Below, piece after piece: positions 1 to 9,241 of a stretch of DNA of 29,018 nt. The notes beneath the pieces are model-generated. The model saw only the letters and a program-made list of their open reading frames with translations. It made no database searches and had not been told where the DNA came from. The position numbers and the translations under genes are program-made. Origin of the DNA: Hemicentrotus pulcherrimus (lineage: Eukaryota; Echinodermata; Echinoidea; Camarodonta; Strongylocentrotidae); NCBI GenBank assembly GCA_003118195.1, contig BEXV01000406.1, forward strand, positions 101,560 to 130,577, read 5' to 3'. Position 1 is the first letter of the stretch; each line of letters starts with the position of its first letter.

Positions 1-764
1 TTTTTTTGGATCCATTTTTTAAAATGATCCCTAAGTATCATAGATAAGATGCGCAAAGTTTCACGCTTTCTTCAAAAAGTGAACGATTTGGGTGTATTTT
101 GGGTCTTAGCCGCTCTACTATTACCTCTTCCCAGAACTCAACCTTCTCTCTAAGGTGCTTGTATGTATTGCCGATTATGAACTATTTTTATACATGCTTC
201 TTTTTATCAATACTTGTTATCAACTTCTATGCTTGAAAAATACTAGGTTATCTATTTATATTTCTGTGGTATATTTAATGTTTAATTTTTAGAGTGGACA
301 TATATTTGAAATGAATTGAATTTGTCCTCTCCTGACTAGATTTTCCATTCACAGTAACATTCAGGGAATATGACATGAGCATCCTGAATTTCTCCTGAAT
401 CTTATCTATCTGAGTGAATCTGCTCTTCTTCTTCAAATTGGCATCATTTTTCTTTCACCATTTAATTCTTTTTTCAAGAATGTTATTTTAGCTAAAACAT
501 AATGATTAGATACTTCCCATTGCAGTAATGAAATTGACAATTTCTGACAGAAGATTAGTTTGTTTGGACGAAGTGCTGCTAATTTGGGGATCAAAAGTCT
601 AATAAAAAAATAAAAATATCTATTTAACAAATGGAACATAGTTCCTAACTGCAACAAGAATAAAATTTAAATGTTTAGTAGAATTTGAAATGAAAGACAA
701 AAGAAAAAAGGAGTATTGTGATCAACTAATCAATTAAAAAAAAAAAATCCTTAACCCAATCCAG
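1..764. other. AT-rich non-coding DNA
   Basis: This stretch lies upstream of the malic enzyme exon. It is AT-rich with scattered stops in all frames, and the small open frames have no recognisable domain. If the malic enzyme exon belongs to an intact gene, this is its last intron; the poly-A run at 735-747 just before the exon makes a weak polypyrimidine context. Nothing else is supported. Confidence 0.5.
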
Positions 765-1016
765 TGCATTGCCAAATTGGTAACCCAAGCCCACCTTGAC
801 GAAGGGCGCGTCTACCCCCCTCTTGAGGACGTGAGGGAGGTATCTGTCCAGATCGCTGTCCGCGTCGGTGAGTACGCCTACGAGACCGGGATGGCGTCCA
901 AGTATCCCCGGCCAGAGGATATGGAGGCTTACGTACGGAAGTGCGTCTAAGACTACGAGTACGAGTCTTTCACACCGGACTACTACGACTGGCCAACTAC
1001 TGACTCCAAATACTAG
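765..1016 (+). pseudogene. Malic enzyme C-terminal exon with premature stop (partial gene or pseudogene)
   Basis: The plus-strand frame encodes the C-terminus of NADP-dependent malic enzyme, which oxidatively decarboxylates malate to pyruvate. The translation begins CIAKLVTQAHLDEGRVYPPL, matching the family's conserved segment (E-G-R-x-Y-P-P-L), continues through VREVSVQIA and MASKYPRPEDMEAYVRKCV, and ends FTPDYYDWPTTDSKY followed by TAG at 1014-1016. A candidate acceptor (ccag) ends at 764, though the tract before it is A-rich. A TAA at 948-950 interrupts the frame between RKCV and DYEYES; vertebrate malic enzymes have residues here, and TAA is one base from a tyrosine codon. Reading continues in frame for 21 codons after it, so decay is recent or the site is an allele or assembly error. 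The exon is clearly GC-richer than its surroundings. All upstream exons would be outside the window. The alternative is a local exon copy without a parent gene. Confidence 0.8.
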
Positions 1017-1068
1017 ATGCTAATTATGCCGTTAGCTCTGCAAAATTAACCAGGAAGAAATCGTGGGG

Positions 1069-1270
1069 TCAGTGACACAAAGACGTAACTCCATTTTGGC
1101 CAGTTGAGAAAAAGTGGTTTATGTGTCACTGAGCACTTGGGCCTTGACTTCAATGGGGTGTTGGGTGGAGTTAAGTCTTTGTGTTTCCTGGAAAGCCCAC
1201 ATTTTTCTGAACATTCTGATATCAGATACTCATTTGGGCAAAATATGGAGTTACATCTTTGTGTCACTGA
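1069..1270. mobile_element. MITE with ~30-bp terminal inverted repeats
   Basis: The left end TCAGTGACACAAAGACGTAA and the reverse complement of the right end (TCAGTGACACAAAGATGTAA) are nearly identical, and the match continues for about 10 more bases (CTCCAT...). The element is about 202 bp and has no coding capacity. It starts 53 bp after the malic enzyme stop. Superfamily not assigned. Confidence 0.75.
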
Positions 1271-2393
1271 ACTATAGTGGAAATAATTTAATCATCACTT
1301 CCAAACAGATATATATCTATAGAAGAAAAATTTATATGCCATAGATGAGTCTATTTTGCAATGTGACATTTGGGTGGTTATAGTATTTTATAGGAACAAG
1401 AGTATGCAAATATATCCCACCTCTCAAGGTGGGCTAATTACTCATATTTTGAAATGAATTATGTAAAGCGTTGTTTATGTGTGGTGTATATGTGTGATGA
1501 TGTTGATGAAATGAATTCGGGACGCAGTATTTTATTTGAATAGTCGTTATTATATAACTGTTTTATGTTTTTATCCGTGTGAAAAAAGATGCACAAAAGT
1601 GAAGGCGAAATGGTAATGAGTACCATTGGGTATGTTTTCATGTGAAAACAATTTTATGATGTGGGCGTGTGCACTTGTGTACTTTACAGCTCCTTAAGAT
1701 ATATTTTTAGTAGAGACCGTGGTGGAGTAAGAAATTTTTCTTTTTAAGAGACATGTAATACATTTAATACGAGAAATGAATTTCACAAGCAGAGAGACAA
1801 TTGCTACCAGGTATGTATTATAAATAAGTAAAGCGCAGTCAAAACATACGCTGTTGTGACTGAATTATGATAATCATTGCCTTATTGTTCCTGGTAATCT
1901 GTAACAAAAGTGTCACATACGGGACTCTCGGAGGTAATAACGGAGGGTATGTCTACTTGTTCCCAAACAGTCTCAAAGTAGTACTTCCAGCAAAGTTCTC
2001 CTTGAAACAGCAAGAAATTCTCTCCATCAAGGATCCAGAAAACATTCATACAGGTGAAATATGAGCGTGATGAACATTTCTGCAGATACCGAAAATAAAT
2101 ACAATGTAGTTGCTTCTTTCATTTATGTTACTATATTCGGAGGTACAGGCGTTGGTAGAGACAGTACAAGTAATTAATGAATTACATGTAGAGAATGCAA
2201 CATATATATGAAACAAGTACTGCCAGCTGTCTTGCTCACCGGTACATGGAAGTTATTGAAAATAGAATGCAAAATACAAAACACTGCATGCTATTGGTGA
2301 TACATGCATCTTTCCATGTACATTTGAATGTGGGTGAATGCACATGTAATCATAAAGCCAAAGTAATGGATGGATTAGATTATCTGTTCGGAG
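1271..2393. other. Intergenic DNA, no supported gene
   Basis: AT-rich sequence. A 65-codon open frame at 1867-2064 begins with a hydrophobic run resembling a signal peptide, but nothing else supports a gene. Stops are frequent elsewhere. Confidence 0.45.
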
Positions 2394-2444
2394 CCAGAAG
2401 GGAGTTAAATTGTATAATTTTAACAAGGAGTTAACGCCCTTCTG
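2394..2444. repeat. Short imperfect hairpin
   Basis: CCAGAAGGGAGTTAA at 2394-2408 pairs with TTAACGCCCTTCTG at 2431-2444, around an AT-rich loop. It may be a remnant of a small inverted-repeat element. Confidence 0.5.
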
Positions 2445-2449
2445 TTTGT

Positions 2450-2682
2450 GAAATATTGATATGTTTGACATTGCCAAATAGTGAGCCGACAAAATTATTG
2501 TGTTCTTATGCATTATTTGAATACCTCAGTGGAAAATATAACAATGCAAAAATCTATCTTTGTATGTGTATTTGCATGCTAGAGGAAAAATGAAATATGC
2601 AAGTATTACCCATTCGTTTCTTGATACACATTCTTAGAAAGAATATCAAAAGAAATATTTATATGTTTGACATTGCCAAATA
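2450..2682. repeat. Direct repeat pair, 31 bp, 202 bp apart
   Basis: Positions 2450-2480 and 2652-2682 share GAAATATT then one mismatch then ATATGTTTGACATTGCCAAA, i.e. 30 of 31 bases. The region between is AT-rich and non-coding. Confidence 0.6.
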
Positions 2683-3521
2683 TTGGTCATACACTGTAGA
2701 GGCATTATTGTGAGATTAAAAAAGTATATACAATCGCCTTTGATTAGGCAACTAAATATTGGCTCTTAAAAAATTCCTGGATTGGATTATCATTACCTCT
2801 GTTGTATTAAAGCTACATGTACATGTTATTTGTTATTTTGTTATTCATGTTGGTATTCAAATCCTATCGGTATTAGTCGAACTATTTAGTTGTAGAATGT
2901 AATTATGTACCATACCAAATAACATTAACCGTCTTTCTTAAAGAGGCATTGTTCAAAAGGAGCTGTTTTAGTTCCTGTATTATTCCTTGTTGATTATGCA
3001 AAGAAAACAATATTATGTAGGAAATAGAATAAAGTTAATGAGCTATTTGTAAGTTTGATAAACACAGCAAAACTTGCCAGTGATATTTGGAAGGTATTAC
3101 CATCTTTCAGAAGTTGCTTTTTAGATCTTTTATATGTGGAAGCAATCATTCATTTCAGCCGAGGGAAATCTTGGAACTGTACATTTTTAAAGAGGCATCT
3201 GTGATGTCGCAAATTTTATTCATTGACCTAATGACCATTGTACTTGTCAAGCACTTGTATTTCGCTGTTTATCTACTGGTCAAATAGGTAACAATACTGT
3301 AAAGTGCTGAGAAATGATGGAAAGTCATTGTGCTTCCTCAGTGAGCTTTTGTAATGTGATGCTACCCCTCTGCGATTTGAGAGTTGTGTGAATGTGCATA
3401 AATGTGAGGTAGAATTAATAAAGATTACCATCCTAAACCAGAAGACATCAAAGTGTTATTGCCTTGTTTTTCTTTGATTGTCAGTATATAATGAATATCA
3501 CTGATGTCTTATAATTATAAT
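2683..3521. other. Intergenic DNA, no supported gene
   Basis: AT-rich, with no conserved coding segment. An AATAAA-like hexamer lies near 3417, but no gene can be attached to it. Confidence 0.4.
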
Positions 3522-3538
3522 AATGATAATAATAATAA

Positions 3539-3584
<46 letters not shown>
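3522..3584. repeat. (AAT)n/(TAG)n microsatellite
   Basis: A short AAT tract runs into about 15 uninterrupted TAG units (3540-3584). It abuts the tRNA-like SINE head to its right. Confidence 0.95.
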
Positions 3585-3674
3585 CTTGCCAAAGGACACT
3601 AGTGCCGCGGTGGGACTTGAACCGCGGACCTTATGATCCACAGTTCAGTGACATATCCACTCGTCCACGACACC
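3585..3674 (-). mobile_element. tRNA-derived SINE head
   Basis: Read on the minus strand, this is a tRNA-like unit with an A-box-like GACGAGTGGATATG and a B box GGTTCAAGTCC (plus 3613-3623). It is followed by a spacer ending in CCTTTGGCAAG, which recurs (CTTGCCAAA on the plus strand) in the SINE copy near 17.8 kb. The lack of a proper acceptor-stem fold and this shared tail argue for a SINE rather than a functional tRNA. The (TAG)n tract sits where a SINE tail microsatellite would be. Confidence 0.7.
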
Positions 3675-4097
3675 TCTATAATACATGATATAGTCCCAAA
3701 CCTTATCTACATGTAACTTAATTCATCAGGTTTATATGATTGCATTAACCATTTTCAGCCTTTTTTCACTTTCTCTCCATCTATTCTCTCTTTTCCGCTC
3801 TCTCTTTTATATCTGTCCCTCTTTCTCACTTTCTCTTTGTATCTATCCCTCTTTTTTCCACTATTTCTGTCTCTTCCCCTATCTTCTAACCCCCTTTCTT
3901 TCTCATTCACACACAAACATATACAGAGGATTTGTTATATTTTTCACATCTATACAAACGATACACACAAATAATCACATGTCTGTAAAACATGGCATAC
4001 ATAAATTTATTGGAATTGATATTCGGTGCAATCTAGGTCAGACTTCTCTTCTAAGTCATGGTGGATTCTTACAACGAATGCTTCAGAGACAATCACT

Positions 4098-4255
4098 CCT
4101 GGGCCCCCGTCTTACAAAGAGTTGATATCAATCATAACTTATTTGCGATTGATATCGATCGTAACTGTACATAGGAGACTGCAAACTTGCGATTGATTGG
4201 AGGACTTACAATTGATTTGGATTGATAGTTAACTCTTTGTAAGACGGGGCCCAGG
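4098..4255. mobile_element. MITE, ends CCTGGGCCCC...GGGGCCCAGG
   Basis: Inverted ends CCGTCTTACAAAGAGTT (left, 4107 onward) and AACTCTTTGTAAGACGG (right, 4231-4247) are perfectly complementary, inside GC-rich CCTGGGCCC/GGGCCCAGG tips. The interior repeats ATTGAT words. It is 158 bp and non-coding. Confidence 0.85.
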
Positions 4256-4560
4256 TCTATTTCACCACACTAAATCCTTTTCCTAATTTAACCCTGGACC
4301 AAACCATAAACCTACACGTTACCCTAGTAAAGAACCCAACTATGACCCTACCTGTACCTCTTTGACAAAATACTGTATAAGCCAATACTTTTGAGGTTCA
4401 CGTAAAGCCACAGCCACTACCAATCACTGAACTAATCATATCCATTTTATATTTGATATTCTTTTAGTTTTCTTAATTTAAGAATGAAAGATGGCCTGGT
4501 TGAATCAGGGCCTATTTTGAATACTGTTTAATATGTCACATTCTCAAGAAAAGTCGATCA
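4256..4560. other. Intergenic DNA between two MITEs
   Basis: No open frame or recognisable RNA gene was found in this interval. Confidence 0.4.
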
Positions 4561-4872
4561 GGGGGGTGTTTCACAAAGATCCTAAGTTGAACTTATCTCT
4601 AAGTTGGACTTAAAATCTATGGAAAGCAGTTAGCATCTTTGAAAATATTTGTAAAAGCAATTTTAAAAGGCATAAAATGTTGATTCAAATCATTTATATT
4701 TCTCTATTATCAAGGAGATTTTATGTTCTTGATGTGCAATTTATAAAAAATCTAAAATACTTGACATTTCGCTTATGAATATATTTCATTTTAAGGCTAC
4801 AAATGGCTCTCCATAATTTTTAAGTCCAACTTAAAGTTAAGTTCAACTTAGGATCTTTGTGAAACACCCCCC
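4561..4872. mobile_element. MITE with long, perfect 35-bp terminal inverted repeats
   Basis: The left end begins GGGGGGTGTTTCACAAAG and continues through ATCCTAAGTTGAACTTA; the right end is its exact reverse complement over 35 bp. Weaker pairing (TAAGTTGGACTTAAAA) continues inwards. It is 312 bp and has no ORF. The perfect arms suggest recent insertion. No clear target duplication is visible. Shorter relatives with GTTTCACA heads are at 6453-6599 and 27435-27591. Confidence 0.9.
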
Positions 4873-5689
4873 AGGACTAATCAATGTTTTTCACATCAAA
4901 AAATTATAATCTTGGTAAGGGTATGAATAATTCAGTTGTTACCGATACATACATCCATTAACATTTTATTTCTGTGGATCATGAACTCGTTACCATGTTT
5001 CGAAATCATCATATGAGAATTATTTTTTTGGAAAAGTAAATCAAAATAATCCATTGGAGTGTCCAATTACTGTCTTGAGCTGTACTGCATTACCCGGCGA
5101 CTACTTGTGCTATAGAATTCAGTCACCGTACAGAATATATGCGTTGTTAAATTCATGATCATTGAGTGATTTGGGAAGTTCCTGTAAATAACGGCTTATA
5201 GTGAAAATGACAGCTTATACAGTTAGTAGAGCCTGGAGCAAATGTCATCAAAGCAAATGTTGAGCATCGTTGAGACGGGAGCATTTAGGGATGTAAAGAA
5301 AATCAAGTAGAACAAAGAAGTGAGAAATACATGTACATATGTATGAATAGAGAAAATAAAAGCTCTCTCCTCTTTTCTAATAAACACCTTGGTATATAAG
5401 TGGAAATAACATTGCATTTGACTTGCTGAGCTGATTTAAAAGTGAACAAATTTATCAATTTAACTGCTGAAATAAATTTAACTTGCCTTCCATTAAGCTT
5501 GTCACATTTTTGTCATACATTATATTTCATTAGATAAATAAATATTTTCTTAATATGACAAGGCTTGCAAATAATATCCTGTACTATGTCATTGAGATTA
5601 AGTACGGTACATAAATGAGAATTGATAACATTCTGTTTGGTAATGTGTGGGTCAAAATAGAAAAGTGATATTCAATCAAAATAATAATC
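4873..5689. other. Intergenic DNA, no supported gene
   Basis: AT-rich sequence with ACATGT words and no conserved coding segment. The bases just after the MITE (AGGACTAATCAATG) resemble those after the element ending at 6599 (AGGACTAACCAATG), so the two may sit in copies of a larger repeat. Confidence 0.4.
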
Positions 5690-5886
5690 TTGTTTACCCA
5701 GGGAGGCCTCATCAGCATCAATGCTGTTCTTCCACAGGGCCCTGCAATTACTATTACCCCAGAATTCGAAAGGTATCCATTTAAACCAGGGTTGAGAGTG
5801 GCAGATGTAGATTAATGTCTTGCTAAAAATATATTGGTGCAGGGTTGGGATTTGGACCCGCAAACCTTTGGATGAGAGTAACACAA
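5690..5886 (-). mobile_element. Degraded tRNA-derived SINE
   Basis: The order of segments matches the SINE at 17.67-17.89 kb: a run like GGTATCCATTTAAACCAGGG, then GAGAGTGGCAGATGTAGAT, then GTCTTGCTAAA, then a B-box relic in the plus-strand GGGATTTGGACCC near 5847. It is a third copy in minus orientation and is more diverged than the others. Confidence 0.6.
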
Positions 5887-6452
5887 CACCTCCAATGACA
5901 AATCAAATAACCTATATTATATTACTTGGATCCCCAAATTAAATATGTACGGTAATGACACTTTCATGTACAGTATGTGGGTGAATTCAAATACCGATGT
6001 CTGCATAACAAATTCGACACAATACAGTATGGCCAGTGTGTTTTAGCAATGCATTGACACCTGTTGATGGGTCAAAGCCGTGTTTAACAAGGTGTCAACA
6101 TACACCTCAACTCGACTTTAGACTAAGCTTAAATCCACTGTAGGGTTTAAATTTGAGTAGAATACAAGCCTGTGTGTCACAACAGCCGAGTAAAAAGCAT
6201 GGGAACAAAAATAGAGATCACCACAATGATACGTAGTCCCATATGTCCACATCTGTGCGAGTTTTTTTTGTAAATTTATAGTTTTGTTTTAATATTGCTG
6301 GTCCAAATTACCAAACATATTACATGATAAACCATATAAAACAACTCACTCCCAGATCCTGACAAATTGATTGGTCGAACAGGATCATGTTGGATTCATT
6401 TACTGAGACTATCCCATGGTTTTTTTCATGAAAAAACATGCAATAGTTTCCT

Positions 6453-6599
6453 GGGGGGTGTTTCACAGAACTTGTCATCAGTGACAAATGACAGTTATTG
6501 TTATAAGCTATTGAAATCCTTGCTTCTGATTGGTGATCAGCAGATTTGTCACTGAATTTTGTCAATGGTCATTGAAAAAAGGCTTTGTGAAACACCTCC
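6453..6599. mobile_element. MITE, GGGGGGTGTTTCACA family
   Basis: Outer ends GGGGGGTGTTTCACA and TTTGTGAAACACCTCC are inverted, and inner segments (TCAGTGACAAAT / ATTTGTCACTGA) also pair. The interior (TTATAAGCTATTGAAATCC) recurs in the elements near 9.06 kb and 16.4 kb, defining a local family. Confidence 0.8.
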
Positions 6600-6671
6600 A
6601 AGGACTAACCAATGATTTAAAAGTTCTGGCAATCATCGTCAGCACTCAGAGCATATCAAGAAATAAATCTT

Positions 6672-6716
6672 AGCAGGTACCCGTTAACTAAACCTGGGTT
6701 GAGAGTGGCAAAAAGT
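6672..6716 (-). mobile_element. SINE body fragment
   Basis: GGTACCCGTTAACTAAACCT followed by GGGTTGAGAGTGGCAAA matches the body of the SINE copies at 5.7 and 17.7 kb. Head and tail are missing. Confidence 0.45.
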
Positions 6717-6775
6717 TTAGGGTAAGTATCCAAATTTGCATAAATCATTGGCAAGTCTCAATTGGAATGAACCCA

Positions 6776-6945
6776 GGGACCCTGCTGCATAAAACGTAAA
6801 ACTTACCCTTTGCCATCAATGGTAACTTTTATGGTAACTTCTATGGAAACTTTGATTTGATTGGCTGTTGAGTGATGTTGCCATGGTAATAAATATTGAT
6901 TGCAAAGTTACCATCAATGATTACATGTTTATGCAAGGGGACCCA
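6776..6945. mobile_element. MITE, GGGACCCTGCTGCATAAA ends
   Basis: The left end GGGACCCTGCTGCATAAAAC matches the reverse complement of the right end (GGGTCCCCTTGCATAAAC), and inner CCATCAATGGTAAC / GTTACCATCAATGA segments are also inverted. It is about 170 bp and non-coding. Confidence 0.75.
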
Positions 6946-7297
6946 ATAACGAGAAGTAGGAAATGGATGAGCGTGTTAAATACATTTTTTTCAATGCAAG
7001 ATATATTACAGAGCAATGTATTCAATACATTTAGGCAGTCCACATATTCTTACATCCTCCTCTGCAGTTTCAAACTGATAAATTATTCGATTGGAATTAT
7101 ACTGTTCAATATTCAGTGGAAGAAAGCATTCTAATCTTCAAATTGGCAGCAAAGTGATTGCGAACATGATTTTATCCATCAATTTTCAATGATTTTGAAT
7201 GCAACTTATAATGCCTCACTTATGTTTACGTTTCATTGGAAGAATATAGCACGAAGAACTAAGGAAATACTAGCGTTGCCAATTTAAAGAGAAGATG

Positions 7298-7303
7298 TTT
7301 TAT
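7298..7303 (-). promoter_or_regulatory. Candidate polyadenylation signal for DHDDS
   Basis: TTTATT on the plus strand is AATAAA on the minus strand, about 220 bp after the DHDDS stop codon. It is the nearest canonical hexamer I found. Confidence 0.45.
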
Positions 7304-7525
7304 TCAGAATTTGATGACATCGTTGTGAAGAAGTAAAGAAATTGATTTGGAACATATATAGCTCATTTGTCATTAAAGATACTTTCAGACAAATTCACAT
7401 TCTTTATAATTGTTCAAAATATAAACACAATAATCTCTCTCATAAATTCATTCATAAAAATCTAGGAACATTAAAAAGAAAAAAAGAAATAGTGGAAACA
7501 CTACTGGAATCCTCCCTCTGCAGAA

Positions 7526-7801
7526 TTACGCTACAATTTGGCATCGAGTCCTTTCTGGGAGTAAACTCATTAAAAAGTCTTCTCTTCTTTTGTTGAGCGC
7601 TCCTAGAAACTTGGCTATCCTTGACTCGCGATCGCTAGTATACTTTGAGAGTCTTTTATGGAAGGCATCGTCATTGATTGGCATTGCTATGTGATCGGAG
7701 AGTGACGTTTCTTTGCTGATGTTTGATTGAGCTAGAACGCATCTGTGATCCGATTCCAGGACGGCTCTCCGCCTGTTGTTCAGCATCGCTTCCTTTGCTG
7801 T
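7526..7801 (-). CDS. DHDDS: DHDDS last coding exon
   Basis: Encodes 91 residues beginning [17 protein letters not shown] and ending [11 protein letters not shown], then TAA. Human DHDDS has a similar charged C-terminal helix region and ends [20 protein letters not shown]; here [19 protein letters not shown] is equivalent. Acceptor ctctttacag. The middle ([20 protein letters not shown]) is poorly conserved, as expected for this tail. Confidence 0.9.
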   Translation of the reverse strand, partial: TAKEAMLNNRRRAVLESDHRCVLAQSNISKETSLSDHIAMPINDDAFHKRLSKYTSDRESRIAKFLGALNKRREDFLMSLLPERTRCQIVA

Positions 7802-9209
7802 CTGTAAAGAGATAAAATAGTCATGTGGTAAAGATAATAATAATAATGCTATTTCGCTTTTATATAGCGCTTAATAAAAATGTCTCTAAGCGCTTAACAT
7901 ACATGGTATGTTCCATTTATGGTACATGTATGTCCCATTTGCAGACCTAAAGTTCCATGAATCCAGTGGTATATTGAAGAGGTCTTATATTAGGAACCTC
8001 CAACCGAATGAAGACAAAAAAAGGAAACTGGCTGTTGAATGTTTTATTCCAGATAATTACTTTTGAGACTTGAACAAAATTTGGAAGTAAATTAATATTA
8101 ATGAAATTATCTGTTGATTTAAAAAACAAGCTTCCTCTGCGGCAATATAAAAACAATAATAGACTTTCATTTCTTACAAAGAAGTTTCAATGACTGTAAA
8201 ATTTCACACTTGATATCTGAAGGGGTTCTTTAAAACACTCGCCAAGTTTCATAGAGTCTGTTTACAAGTTTATTGCCTTTAAAGCAAATCTAATTTAAAA
8301 GAAATTAACCAAAAAAAGAAGAAAAAATTTTTTTTAGCAGGTAACAGATGTTCAGCAAGAATTCTGAAGATAAAAAAGATTTTTTCACTGGTACGATGCG
8401 AGCTGTGTAATTTTGAATTCAACATTTCACACGGAGGTGCAAATGATATACAAGCACTCTTGCAACGGAAAAAGCATGTCAGCTTGGCTTCAAGTGGTGC
8501 AAGTTGTCAGGATCTTGGACAATTGTTCAAAAAGACTGACTATTCAACAATCAAAGCAGAAACGCTGATGGTAATTTTTTTTGGGTTGAACACACCATCC
8601 CTTTTGCAGTTGCTGATCATCTCAGCGATCTATTCAAGACAATGTTTCCAGATAGCAACATTGTAGCAAACTTCGCTTCCAAAAGAAAGAAGACAATGCC
8701 ATCGCTTGAACACTATGTCAAGTTACCAAAGGTGCGTTAGTTTACTAGATTTGGCCCTTCTGATGCATCCATTTTTATTTTATTTGTTGATGGGGTGTTC
8801 TGTGATTTGTCTTGCTAAAGCAAGAAAGCCTACTGAATAGCAGAAACAAGGTTTGTGACATCTCAGCAAAGTTCACAGAAAAACCCAGAATGTGCTGCAT
8901 CTTTCTCCAAAATACTATTCCAATTTTCAATCAGCTAAACTTGGAGCTTCAAGAAGAGGCACCTAAAGATACATCTTGTGCTTGAAAAACTGCATAAATT
9001 TCTTTGTGGTATCTTGGTTTGCTTTGCTAAGCCAAGTGTGATGGCGAATGCCAGCTCACATCAGTGACAAATGTAAATTTGTGTTATAAGCTACTGAAAT
9101 CCTAAATTCTGATTGGTTGTAAGCAGATTTGTCACTGATTTTTGTTATTAATCATTGAAAAAAGGATTAAAAAAAAACCCCCAAAAAAACAAAAAAAAAA
9201 AAAAAGAAA

Positions 9210-9241
<32 letters not shown>

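Noticed and set aside
1867..2064. 65-codon open frame beginning with a hydrophobic, signal-peptide-like run
   Set aside because: No domain, no supporting promoter or splice partner, and a frame of this length is expected by chance here.
3600..3674. Possible functional tRNA gene on the minus strand
   Set aside because: A and B boxes are present, but the acceptor stem does not pair well and the flank matches a SINE body seen elsewhere in the window.
3736..4125. 129-codon frame at 3.7-4.1 kb, the longest gap-free intergenic frame
   Set aside because: The first half is a pyrimidine-rich tract (Ser/Leu/Phe-rich translation) and the end lies within a MITE.
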